From contig NZ_CP095043.1 in NCBI RefSeq assembly GCF_022919175.1, positions 2,294,001 through 2,358,000 on the forward strand: a stretch of DNA of 64,000 nucleotides. Reading direction: 5' to 3'. Positions 17,275 through 25,315 of this stretch are shown here, in pieces. This DNA is from Leucobacter rhizosphaerae (lineage in GTDB: Bacteria; Actinomycetota; Actinomycetes; Actinomycetales; Microbacteriaceae). The notes beneath the pieces are model-generated. The model ran no database searches. It was not told where the DNA came from and worked only from the letters and a program-made list of their open reading frames with translations. A program made the translations under genes and the position numbers. Numbering within the stretch: the first letter of the stretch is position 1; each line of letters opens with the position of its first letter.

Positions 17275-18524
17275 GGGGTCGCTCCTGTCTGCGTGAGGTG
17301 GGCGGCGCTCGTGAGCGCGGTGAGATACGCGGCCTCGAGGCGTGCGAGGGTCGCGGCGGGATCGAACCCCGGGAACCCGAGCCCGTCGCGGACGATGGCG
17401 GAGGCCTCGGTCTGGAACGCGGTGTACCCGGCGAAGCGCGGCCGCACCCACGAGTCGTCGAGGGTGCGACGGGTACCGCGGTAGAAGTCGGCGCTCGGGG
17501 CGTTAACCGCCTCCGCCTCCCAGGCGGAGATGCGGGACGGCTGGCCGTCGTGCTGCGGAATGAACCCCTCCTGCGCCTCCGCCGAGAGCAACCAGCCGAG
17601 GTGGGCCACGAGCTCCGGGGTGACCCGGGTGCCCGCGCTGATCGCGATCCCGGTGCCGCCGATGGTGCTGCCCGGTCGTCCGCCGCGCACGGCCGCCGGG
17701 GCGTCGACGAAGCGGACGCGCGATCCCGGAGTCGACGCGGTGCTCGCCGCCGAGTAGTTCACGTAGCCGTAGACGAGCGGGATGTACGCGATGTCGTCGC
17801 TCGCGCGCATGCGGTCGAGGAGCCCGATCGGGTTCAGCGCCGCGGTGCCGGCCGGAGCCCGCTCCGCGAGCTCGTGCAGCAGGGCGAGCGCGGTGACCGC
17901 GGCGTCGCGGTCGAAGAGCGGTGCCGGATCCGCCTCGAACTCTGGGCGGGGCGCCAGTGAGCGCGGTTCCGCTCCGAGCGACACCGCGATCGAGCAGAGG
18001 CTGAGGAAGGCGTGGGGCCCCGCGAGCGAGAGGGCGACGGAAGCACGGGATCCCGAACCGCCGCGCGCGAGCTCCCGCACCTCGTCCCAGGTCGAGGGCG
18101 TGTGATCCACCAGATCCTCGCGCACGGCGGCGACCTGGGTCGCTGCGTCGAGCGGCAGCGCCCAGAGGTGGCCCTCGGCCGAGTACGACGTGTAGGAGGG
18201 GCCGACGGAGTGGGCGGCGAGGTCCGCGAGCAGCTCCGCGGGGAGCACCGCGTCGAGCGGCTGCAGCGCACCCTGCGCGATGGCGTCGCCGAGGTGCGGG
18301 TGGTCGATCACCAGCAGGTCGTAGCGCGAGGCGAGCTCGCCGATCGGGGCCGACTCGAAGCCCTCCAGCGGCTGCGCGTCCCAGCGCAGCGACACCGGTG
18401 CGCCGAGGGTCTCGGCCTGCTCAGCCGCGGCCCGCAGGGCGTGCACCCCGCGCGGGTGATCCCAGGTGAGGCCCCGGAATCCCGCGGTTGCGGCTGCAGC
18501 GTCGGCATCGTCCCCCGTGCGCAT
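17271..18524 (-). CDS. Extracellular-solute-binding-like protein without signal peptide
   Basis: The 417-residue protein resembles family 1 sugar-binding proteins (GLTWDHPRGVHAL, SRYDLLVIDHPHLGDAIAQG, LPLDAATQVAAVREDL, STWDEVRELARGG, GGTGIAISAGT) but begins MRTGDDADAAAATAGF with no hydrophobic segment or lipobox, so it should stay in the cytoplasm. It is embedded between CoA-transferase and crotonase genes and not next to any permease. It could be an intracellular binding protein for a pathway intermediate. An upstream start encoding a signal is excluded by the adjacent stop of the preceding gene one base away. Confidence 0.8.
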   Translation of the reverse strand: MRTGDDADAAAATAGFRGLTWDHPRGVHALRAAAEQAETLGAPVSLRWDAQPLEGFESAPIGELASRYDLLVIDHPHLGDAIAQGALQPLDAVLPAELLADLAAHSVGPSYTSYSAEGHLWALPLDAATQVAAVREDLVDHTPSTWDEVRELARGGSGSRASVALSLAGPHAFLSLCSIAVSLGAEPRSLAPRPEFEADPAPLFDRDAAVTALALLHELAERAPAGTAALNPIGLLDRMRASDDIAYIPLVYGYVNYSAASTASTPGSRVRFVDAPAAVRGGRPGSTIGGTGIAISAGTRVTPELVAHLGWLLSAEAQEGFIPQHDGQPSRISAWEAEAVNAPSADFYRGTRRTLDDSWVRPRFAGYTAFQTEASAIVRDGLGFPGFDPAATLARLEAAYLTALTSAAHLTQTGATP

Positions 18525-18525
18525 C

Positions 18526-19740
18526 TCAGCTCCCGACGGTCTCGACGACGACGCCGCGCTCGACCAGCGCCGCGAACTGCGCGTCAGTGACCCCGAGCTC
18601 GTGCGCGATCTCGCTGCTGTGCTCGCCGACGCGCGGCGCTCCGCGATCGATGCGCGCGGGGGTGGCCGAGAACGCGTAGGGGAACCCGGGCGTCTTGACC
18701 GGCCCCTCGATCGGGTGCTCGTACTCGACGAACGTGCCGTTGTGCGCGATCTGGGGATCCGCCACGAGATCGGCGTAGCCGTACACCGGACCGACCCAGA
18801 TCCCGGCCTCCCCGAGCACCTGCACCCAGTGCGCCGTGCTCTGCTTCGCGAGGCCGGCCGCGGTCTTCGCGAAGATCTCGTCGCGCCGGGTCCAGCCGTC
18901 GACCTCGTCGTTCAGATCCTCGAACGACGGCTCACCGATGAGGCGGCCGAGCGTCTTGAGGTCCGGCATCGCGAGCGCGAGGTACCCATCGGTGGTCGCG
19001 AAGGTGCCGTAGGGCGAGCGGATGTAGACGTGGGCGTGCGGCTGCTCGCTGCGCTGCTGCGGCAGGCTACCCATCAGGTACACCGAGAGCTCCTGCATCT
19101 GCAGCGTGGTGATGGCGTCGAGCATGTTCACCGACACCTTCTGCCCCTCGCCCGTGCGCTCGCGGTGCAGCAGCGCGGCGAGCGCCCCCTCGAACGCCGT
19201 CGACGCGGTGATGGCGTCGACCAGGTACTGCCCCGCCGCCTGGGGCGGCGTGCCGTGCGCCCCCGCCGACAGCATCGCCCCGCTCATGGCCTGCAGCAGC
19301 AGATCCTGCCCCGGGCGATCCCGGTACGGACCGTCCTCGCCGTAGCCCGAGATCGAGACGTAGACGAGCTTCGGGTTGATCTTCCGCAGCGACTCGTAGT
19401 CCACGCCCAGCCGCTCGGCCACACCGGGCCGGTAGTTCTGGAGGAAGACGTCGGCGGAGCGCACCAGGTCGAAGAGCAGCTGGCGCCCCTCGTCGTCTTT
19501 GAGATTCACCGCGAGCGACCGCTTGTTGCGGTTCAGCGACAGGAAGGAGACGTTGATCTCCTTGCCGGTGGCACCGCCCGCGGGGGCGTGGCGCTGCCAC
19601 TCGCCGCTCGTCGGCTCGACCTTGATCACATCGGCGCCGAGGTCGCCGAGCCGCTGGGCGGCGAACGGGCCGGCCATCGCGATGGAGCAGTCGATCACCC
19701 GGTATCCGGAGAGGATTCCGGGAGTGGCTGTCGCGTTCAT
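18526..19740 (-). CDS. CaiB/BaiF family CoA-transferase
   Basis: The 404-residue family III CoA-transferase has the N-terminal GYRVIDCSIAMAGPFAAQRLGDLGADVIKVE, NRNKRSLAVNLKDDEGRQLL, FLQNYRPGVAERLGVDYE and ISGYGEDGPYRDRPGQDLL motifs. Such enzymes move CoA between carboxylic acids, as in formyl-, carnitine- or mesaconyl-CoA metabolism. It is followed after one base by the signal-less binding protein and then the crotonase, so the three form one module. Confidence 0.92.
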   Translation of the reverse strand: MNATATPGILSGYRVIDCSIAMAGPFAAQRLGDLGADVIKVEPTSGEWQRHAPAGGATGKEINVSFLSLNRNKRSLAVNLKDDEGRQLLFDLVRSADVFLQNYRPGVAERLGVDYESLRKINPKLVYVSISGYGEDGPYRDRPGQDLLLQAMSGAMLSAGAHGTPPQAAGQYLVDAITASTAFEGALAALLHRERTGEGQKVSVNMLDAITTLQMQELSVYLMGSLPQQRSEQPHAHVYIRSPYGTFATTDGYLALAMPDLKTLGRLIGEPSFEDLNDEVDGWTRRDEIFAKTAAGLAKQSTAHWVQVLGEAGIWVGPVYGYADLVADPQIAHNGTFVEYEHPIEGPVKTPGFPYAFSATPARIDRGAPRVGEHSSEIAHELGVTDAQFAALVERGVVVETVGS

Positions 19741-19750
19741 GGGGGTTCCT

Positions 19751-20863
19751 TTACAGCGGGATGTTGGTGATGGCGTCCACGGAGCCCGTGATCGCGTCGG
19801 GAGTGTGCAGGATCTTGACGGCGAGGCGGTAGTCGCGGCGCTCGCCGTGCTCCAGCCAGGTCAGTTCGCCGGTGTCGCGGGCGTGCTGCTCGCCCTCGAC
19901 GTGGTTCGAGGAGGGCTCGAGGCCGAGGCCGTACTGGCCGGCGCGCATGTTCTGCCACTCGAAGAAGTTCGGCATGGTGCGCGCGTCCCAGCTCACCTCG
20001 ATGCCGAGCTCGCGATCCGGGCGGATCAGCGCGACGCGGTGGTCGCCGTCGGCGCCGGCCTGGAGCTCGTGCTCCCAGACCTGCTCGACGAACCCGGTGA
20101 TCGGTGCCGGCATCGGGGTGTGCGGCACCCCCTGCTCCGTCGTCGAGTCGGAGGCCCAGAGCTGGCGCCGGATCGGGGCGACGAGCTCGCTGCCCTCGTC
20201 GACGAACGGCCAGCCGAGGTTCAGGTGGTACAGGAACATGTGCGGGGTGCGCTCGAAGCCGAGGTTGTCGACCGTGTCGTGCACGCGCACCTCGTCGCCG
20301 AAGATGTCGATCTCGACCGTGCGGGTGAGGCGGAGGTGCTCGCCGAACGAGGTCGCCTGGATCACCTCGCCGCGCACGCGCAGCACACCGCCGACGTCGT
20401 GCCAGTCCTCCTCGATGGAGAGCAGGCGGCCCGGGATCGCCGTGAGCCGGCCGTGCAGGCCGTGGGTGACGGTCTGCTTGGGCGGGTAGGCGTAGTGGCT
20501 CGCGTCGTACTCGCCGCCGAAGAGCGCGTGGTCCAGCCCGCCGGTGACGAGCAGCCCGTCGAGCGCGCGGAGCCACGACAGCCCGCCCTCGGCGTCGGCC
20601 TCGTGCAGCCCGGGGTGGCGGAAGCCGTTGCCGGAGCGCCACCCGAAGGGGAGGCCGCGCCAGCGCGCGCCGCCGAGATCGAAGCCGCGGTCGATCAGCA
20701 CCTCGACCTCGAGGCCCGAGGCGTTGCGGAGCACGAGCGAGCGCACGCCGCGCTCGCTGCCGTTGTCGAGCACAGTCTCGCGGATCCCGGCGATCGCGGA
20801 GAGGTCGCCGGTGCGGCGCCGGAGCTCCGCCGTCGGGATCGGGGTGTCGAAGAAGGTCGTCAT
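19751..20863 (-). CDS. DUF4432 (aldose-1-epimerase-like) family protein
   Basis: The 370-residue protein has the galactose-mutarotase-like beta sandwich pattern with conserved segments LIDRGFDLGGARWRGLPFGW, HGLHGRLTAIPG, MFLYHLNLGWPF and FFEWQNMRAGQYGLGLEPSSN. DUF4432 proteins sit in many sugar loci and are thought to interconvert anomers or epimers. The ATG at 20863 is two bases after the SDR stop. It follows the SDR and a xylose-isomerase-like protein, fitting processing of an unusual sugar. Confidence 0.87.
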   Translation of the reverse strand: MTTFFDTPIPTAELRRRTGDLSAIAGIRETVLDNGSERGVRSLVLRNASGLEVEVLIDRGFDLGGARWRGLPFGWRSGNGFRHPGLHEADAEGGLSWLRALDGLLVTGGLDHALFGGEYDASHYAYPPKQTVTHGLHGRLTAIPGRLLSIEEDWHDVGGVLRVRGEVIQATSFGEHLRLTRTVEIDIFGDEVRVHDTVDNLGFERTPHMFLYHLNLGWPFVDEGSELVAPIRRQLWASDSTTEQGVPHTPMPAPITGFVEQVWEHELQAGADGDHRVALIRPDRELGIEVSWDARTMPNFFEWQNMRAGQYGLGLEPSSNHVEGEQHARDTGELTWLEHGERRDYRLAVKILHTPDAITGSVDAITNIPL

Positions 20864-20865
20864 GG

Positions 20866-21657
20866 TTACTCCATCACCCATCCGCCGTCGACGTTCAACG
20901 TCTGGCCGGTCAGGAAGCTCGAATCGGGGCCGACGAGGAACGAGATCACGGAGGCGAGCTCCTCGTTGCCGCCGCGTCGCTTGAGCGACTGGCGGTCGAG
21001 CACCCACTGCGTGTACTGCTCGGGGTTCTCGTGGATCTCCTCGGCCTTCGTCGGGAAGGCGCCGGGGGAGACCGCGTTCACGCGGATCCCGGACCCGCCG
21101 AGTTCACGCGCGAGGGCGCGGGTCAGGCCGACGGACGCACCCTTGGTGGAGACGTAGCTCGCGAGGTTCGCCCAGCCGCCGTGGAACGTGATGGAGCTCA
21201 CGTTGACGATCGCACCGGCGCCGCGGGGCACCATGCGCTTCGCCGACTCCTGGGCGACCAGGAAGTAGCCGGTCTGGTTGACGCGCACCACGTCCTCGTA
21301 CTCCGCGAGCGGGATCTCGAGGAACGGGGTGGGCGGGTAGATCGCCGCGTTGTTGATCACCGCGGTGAGGGGACCGAGCTCGCGCTCGACCTCGTCCACG
21401 GCCGCGGCGATGCTCGCCGGTTCGCGGAGGTCGCACACCACGGTGTGCCCGCGATGCCCGGCATCGGCGAGGAGCGTCGCGGTCTCGCGCAGCTCCTCGC
21501 TCTCGCGGCCGAGCACGGCGACGGCGAACCCGTCGGCCGCCAACCGCAGCGCGGTGGCGCGACCGAGCGCCCCGCCCGCTCCGGTGATGAGTGCCGCCCC
21601 CCGAGGGGCGTCGTGCGACGCCCCGGTGGAGGACGCCGACGGATTCGTCGTTGCCAT
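20866..21657 (-). CDS. SDR family oxidoreductase (classical type)
   Basis: The 263-residue short-chain dehydrogenase has TGAGGALGRA near residue 25, the NNAA motif, catalytic Ser in VSSITFHGG, and YVSTKGA (Tyr and Lys correctly spaced), ending with LTGQTLNVDGGW typical of tetrameric sugar or polyol dehydrogenases. It likely oxidises the imported sugar or a derived alcohol using NAD(P). Confidence 0.92.
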   Translation of the reverse strand: MATTNPSASSTGASHDAPRGAALITGAGGALGRATALRLAADGFAVAVLGRESEELRETATLLADAGHRGHTVVCDLREPASIAAAVDEVERELGPLTAVINNAAIYPPTPFLEIPLAEYEDVVRVNQTGYFLVAQESAKRMVPRGAGAIVNVSSITFHGGWANLASYVSTKGASVGLTRALARELGGSGIRVNAVSPGAFPTKAEEIHENPEQYTQWVLDRQSLKRRGGNEELASVISFLVGPDSSFLTGQTLNVDGGWVME

Positions 21658-21662
21658 GTGGA

Positions 21663-22577
21663 TCAGACCCCGTTCCGCTTCAGCACGTCGTCGATGAAGC
21701 GCTTGGCGCGCGGCACATCGGACTCGTCGAGGTGCTCGATGATGAGCGGGACGTTCGGCGACTTCTCGGACAGGCGCTGCACGTAGTAGTCGTAGTCCAG
21801 CTCGCCGAGGCCCGCGGCGGGCAGCTCGATCTCACCGACGCCGCGGAAGGTGTGCGACTCGGCGGCGGAGCTGTCGCCGATGTCGGCGTGCTTCTCGCTC
21901 TTGTCGTCGCCCGAGCGCTTCACGTCCTTGGCGTGCGCGATCTTCACGCGATCGCCGAGGCTGTCGAAGACCGCGCCGAGCACGTCCTGCTGCTGGTCGA
22001 TGTTGTGGGTCTCGAAGTAGTTCGTCGGGTCCATCAGCAGCTCGATGCCGGGGTGCTGGAGATCCTTGAATACGCGCTCGGTCTCCTCGAGCGAGCCGAT
22101 GACGTTGTTGACGTAGGTCTCGAGCAGGAAGACCGAGCCGTGGTCGTAGGCCGTCTGCGCGAGATCGGTGAGCACCTCGAGGGCGGTCTGGTACCCCTCC
22201 TCGGTCTTGTTCTTCTCGTGGTGTACCCAGTCGCTCTCGGTGTTGAACGTGCCCGACTCGGAGATCACGTACGGGGTGCCGAACTGGCGTGCGTTGCGCA
22301 GGATCTCCTTGAGGTAGTCCACGCGACGGCGACGCTCGTCGACGTCCGGGTGCACGATGTTGGTGTACGCCGAGATGGCGCAGATCGGCAGGTCGTGATC
22401 GCGGAAGGTGTCGCGCACGCGCTTCGCCTTGGCGTCGGTGATCTGCCCCGCAGAGAGGTCGATGTCCGTGAAGTGGAGGTCGAGCTGCACGGTGTTGAAT
22501 CCGAGATCGCGGATCTTGGTCGCCGTGGTCTCGAGGTCGTAGGGGAAGTACCCCGAGAAGATTCCTACCTGGATCAT
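21663..22577 (-). CDS. Sugar phosphate isomerase/epimerase (xylose isomerase-like TIM barrel)
   Basis: With 304 residues and an AP endonuclease 2-like barrel, it shows metal-site acids in ISESGTFN, LLETYVNN, LLMDPTNYF and the HAKDVKR loop, ending with IIEHLDE. It sits between SDR and Gfo/Idh/MocA genes, a trio that commonly handles inositol-like or rare sugars. Metal-dependent isomerisation is expected. Confidence 0.88.
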   Translation of the reverse strand: MIQVGIFSGYFPYDLETTATKIRDLGFNTVQLDLHFTDIDLSAGQITDAKAKRVRDTFRDHDLPICAISAYTNIVHPDVDERRRRVDYLKEILRNARQFGTPYVISESGTFNTESDWVHHEKNKTEEGYQTALEVLTDLAQTAYDHGSVFLLETYVNNVIGSLEETERVFKDLQHPGIELLMDPTNYFETHNIDQQQDVLGAVFDSLGDRVKIAHAKDVKRSGDDKSEKHADIGDSSAAESHTFRGVGEIELPAAGLGELDYDYYVQRLSEKSPNVPLIIEHLDESDVPRAKRFIDDVLKRNGV

Positions 22578-22677
22578 GTGCGTTGAGCTCCTTTGCTGCT
22601 ATTTCTGGGTGGGTGGTGAATCGTGGGGTGCGGATCGGCGGGTGCGGGATCGGCGATCGCGCACCTCGGCCGTCGCG

Positions 22678-23772
22678 CTACTCGGCGAACTCGTCGAGCC
22701 GCACCGGGCGGTTCTCGGCGATCGAGCGGTAGCCCGCTTCGACGAGCGCCATGGTCTGCACGTTGTCAGCGACCGACAGGGCCGGCGCCGTGCCGGTGGC
22801 GAGGGCGTACTGGAGCTGCTCCATCACGCCGATGAAGGCGTGCGGGAACCACTCGGTGGTCCAGGTGGGGGTCTCCCACTTGCCGCCGGTCGTCAGGTTC
22901 GAGGCGTAGGTGAGCGTCGAGGGGGAGCCGTCGGGCCAGCCGATCGTGCCCTTCGCGACCCCTTCCGTGCCCTCGACCCGCCACTTGATGAAGAAGTCGG
23001 ACTCGAAGGTGTCGTCGCGCGGGCTGCCCCAGACGTCTTCGAGCGAGATCGCGAGCAGTCCGCTCGGGAACGTCAGCGTCGAGGCGACCACCCCGTCGGT
23101 GTGCTCGAATGCGGTACGGGGATCGGTGCGCACGGCGGTGTATATCTGCTCAGGCTCGCCGAAGAGGAAGCGGAGCGCGTCGAGGTGGTGCACGCTCATG
23201 TTCGCGAGCGTGAGCCGGTCGTACTCCTCGAGGAAGGTCTGCCAGTGCGGCACGGCCCGCATCTCGATCGTGGCGATCACGGGGGTGCCGAGTGCGCCCT
23301 GGTCGAGCAGCTGCGACAGCACCCGGATCGATTGGTCGTAGCGCATGTTCTGGTTGACGGAGAGCACCTTGCCGGCGGCGGCGGCCTCGTCGCGCAGGGC
23401 GCGGGCCTCGTCGAGCGTGAGGGCGAGCGGCTTCTGGGCGAGGATCCCCTTGACGTGCGGCTGCGCGAGCGCGTGGCGGATCAGAGCGGGCTGCTGATCC
23501 GGCGGGTACGCGATGTCGATGATGTCGATGCTCGGGTCCTCGATGAGCTCGGTCGGGGTGTCGTGCACGACCGGGATGCCGTAGCGCTCCGCGAGTGCCG
23601 CGGCCTTCGACGTCGTGCGCGAGGCGATGGCCGCGACCGTGAAACCGGCCTGCCGGTAAGCCTCGAGGTGGACGTCGGCCATGATCATGCCGGCGCCGAT
23701 GGCTCCGATGCGGAACTCACGGGTGCGGATGGTGACATCCGGCTCGAGCCCGATTTCGCCGTTGAAATCCAT
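22678..23772 (-). CDS. Gfo/Idh/MocA family oxidoreductase
   Basis: The 364-residue protein has the N-terminal nucleotide fold (IGAIGAGMIMADVHLEAY), the LAQKPLALTLDEARAL motif containing the catalytic EKP-type Lys (here QKP), and HHLDALRFLFG with the catalytic His region. The ATG at 23772 is preferred, with AGGA 6-10 nt upstream, because a longer in-frame extension would run into the TAGCGCTA operators. It is the first gene of the minus sugar operon and is divergent from the ABC transporter. Confidence 0.9.
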   Translation of the reverse strand: MDFNGEIGLEPDVTIRTREFRIGAIGAGMIMADVHLEAYRQAGFTVAAIASRTTSKAAALAERYGIPVVHDTPTELIEDPSIDIIDIAYPPDQQPALIRHALAQPHVKGILAQKPLALTLDEARALRDEAAAAGKVLSVNQNMRYDQSIRVLSQLLDQGALGTPVIATIEMRAVPHWQTFLEEYDRLTLANMSVHHLDALRFLFGEPEQIYTAVRTDPRTAFEHTDGVVASTLTFPSGLLAISLEDVWGSPRDDTFESDFFIKWRVEGTEGVAKGTIGWPDGSPSTLTYASNLTTGGKWETPTWTTEWFPHAFIGVMEQLQYALATGTAPALSVADNVQTMALVEAGYRSIAENRPVRLDEFAE

Positions 23773-23825
23773 GCGGGATCCTGTTCGTTGTGCGGCCGAT
23801 CCTGCCGGCCGATGTGACGTGCTGT

Positions 23826-23845
23826 TAGCGCTAGCAGTAGCGCTA
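23826..23845. promoter_or_regulatory. Tandem LacI-type operators, TAGCGCTA x2
   Basis: Two perfect 8-bp palindromes with 12-bp spacing lie 54-73 bp upstream of the Gfo/Idh/MocA start codon. The half-site recurs at 24040-24059. The LacI-family protein encoded at 14139-15158 is the likely binder. Confidence 0.65.
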
Positions 23846-24034
23846 TCAAGCACGTTACCCGCGGAGGCGGGAGTTCGTCAAGTCCTCTCGCCGACGGTCT
23901 CCGGTGATGCGCTACTTCGTTGAACTTCCGCGGATGCCGGCGAGAAAAAGAATTCTTGTCCCCGCCTCCCACCCTATCGATCCAGTCGTCGAATGGGATC
24001 GAAGCCCATCGTGGCGGGCGTGACATCGAATTGT

Positions 24035-24059
24035 TATGATAGCGCTCCTGGCACCGCTA
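24035..24059 (+). promoter_or_regulatory. Candidate -10 box and overlapping TAGCG/CGCTA operator
   Basis: TATGAT at 24035-24040 overlaps TAGCG-N10-CGCTA (24040-24059), which would place a repressor across the promoter of the sugar ABC transporter. A good -35 hexamer is not evident. Confidence 0.55.
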
Positions 24060-24186
24060 ACATTTTTGCGCTACTGTGCATTTCAGCACCCGTGTGCGCC
24101 GCGCTCAACGCCGAGCCTCACCGTTCGGAACGAGCCACACCCGGTTGTCACCGTTCACCGAATCGAAGATTTCAAGGGAGAAATCA

Positions 24187-25272
24187 ATGCATGCTCATGC
24201 CACCACCAGCCGTCGACGCCTGAAGCAGGCGGGGGCGGTCCTCGCAGGAGCAGCGCTCCTGTTCACCGCCGCGTGCAGCTCCGCACCGGCGGACGCCGGC
24301 GGATCCTCCGAGGGCGCATCGGGCGAGGGCGAGAAGTTCGTCATCGGCTTCCAGCAGCCCCTCGGCGGGCAGGCGTGGCGCGAGACCGGTCTCGCTGCGA
24401 TGCAGGCGCTCGTCGCCCGCGACTACGCCGACACCGTCGAGCTCAAGATCGTGCGCACCAACGACAACGACGCCGCGCAGCAGAACGCGGCGATCCAGAA
24501 TCTCATCGCCGATGGTGTCGATGCGATCCTCTTCGATCCCGCCTCCTCGACGGGCGCCGACGCCGCCATCACGCAGGCGAAGGCCGCGGGGATCCCCGTC
24601 ATCGCGAACGGCGGCCCGTACGACAACGACTACGTCTACACGGTCTCCACCGACTGGGGCAGTGCGGGCACCGTCGGTGCCGAGTGGCTGCTCGAGAACC
24701 TGGGCGACGACAAGAACGTCGCCGTGCTCGAAGGCCTCGCAGGTGTGCCGCTCAATGACGGCACGATGCCCGGCGTCGAGGAGCTCCTCACCTCCGAGGG
24801 CGCCACGATCGTCGCGCAGGGCACGAATGGCTGGAACGAGGCCGACGCCCAGGAGGCGATGGCCAAGATCCTGCAGTCGAACCCCGACGTGGGCGGCGTG
24901 TACTCCTTCCTCACCGGCGGCCAGGGAGTGCCCGCGGCGTTCGCCGATGCCGGCATCCCGTTCGTGCCGGTCGTGGGCGGCTCGGGCTACAACGGCGAGG
25001 CGTGCACGCTCGTCGAGTACAAGGATCAGGGCCTGAAGGGCAACATGGTCTTCGGTCAGCCGGCGATCTACGCGAAGGGCCTGGAGCAGGCCGTGCTGCT
25101 GCTCGAGGGCGAGGACATCGAAAAGGAGCAGCTGTTCGCTCCGCTCGAGATCACCGAGGAGAACGCCGAGGACTTCTGCTACCCGGACATGCCCGACAAC
25201 TTCCAGCTCGGCTTCGACTTCCCGGGCCTCGACCTGACGCTCGACGAAGTGCTCGAGTTCTACCAGAGCTAG
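24187..25272 (+). CDS. Sugar ABC transporter substrate-binding lipoprotein (RbsB/XylF type)
   Basis: The 361-residue lipoprotein (lipobox FTAACS, Cys30) has the ribose-type fold: FVIGFQQPLGGQAWRETG, RTNDNDAAQQNAAIQNLIADGVDAILFDPAS and AAGIPVIANGG. The ATG at 24187 follows a GGGAG ribosome-binding site. It captures the sugar for the following ATPase and two permeases. Specificity is not readable from sequence, though the neighbouring pathway suggests a pentose, cyclitol or sugar acid. Confidence 0.92.
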   Translation: MHAHATTSRRRLKQAGAVLAGAALLFTAACSSAPADAGGSSEGASGEGEKFVIGFQQPLGGQAWRETGLAAMQALVARDYADTVELKIVRTNDNDAAQQNAAIQNLIADGVDAILFDPASSTGADAAITQAKAAGIPVIANGGPYDNDYVYTVSTDWGSAGTVGAEWLLENLGDDKNVAVLEGLAGVPLNDGTMPGVEELLTSEGATIVAQGTNGWNEADAQEAMAKILQSNPDVGGVYSFLTGGQGVPAAFADAGIPFVPVVGGSGYNGEACTLVEYKDQGLKGNMVFGQPAIYAKGLEQAVLLLEGEDIEKEQLFAPLEITEENAEDFCYPDMPDNFQLGFDFPGLDLTLDEVLEFYQS

Positions 25273-25315
25273 TCGCCGCAGTCGGACCACGGATCAGGGA
25301 AAGCAGGAGAGCATC

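Larger units (their letters stand above)
23773..24186. promoter_or_regulatory. Divergent control region of the sugar locus
   Basis: This 414-base gene-free stretch separates the catabolic operon (minus) and ABC transporter operon (plus). It holds two TAGCGCTA palindromes at 23826-23833 and 23838-23845 and, nearer the transporter, TAGCG-N10-CGCTA at 24040-24059, overlapping a TATGAT -10-like box at 24035-24040. The repeated TAGCG half-site with central CG is typical of LacI-family operators. The rest of the region shows nothing further. Confidence 0.7.
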
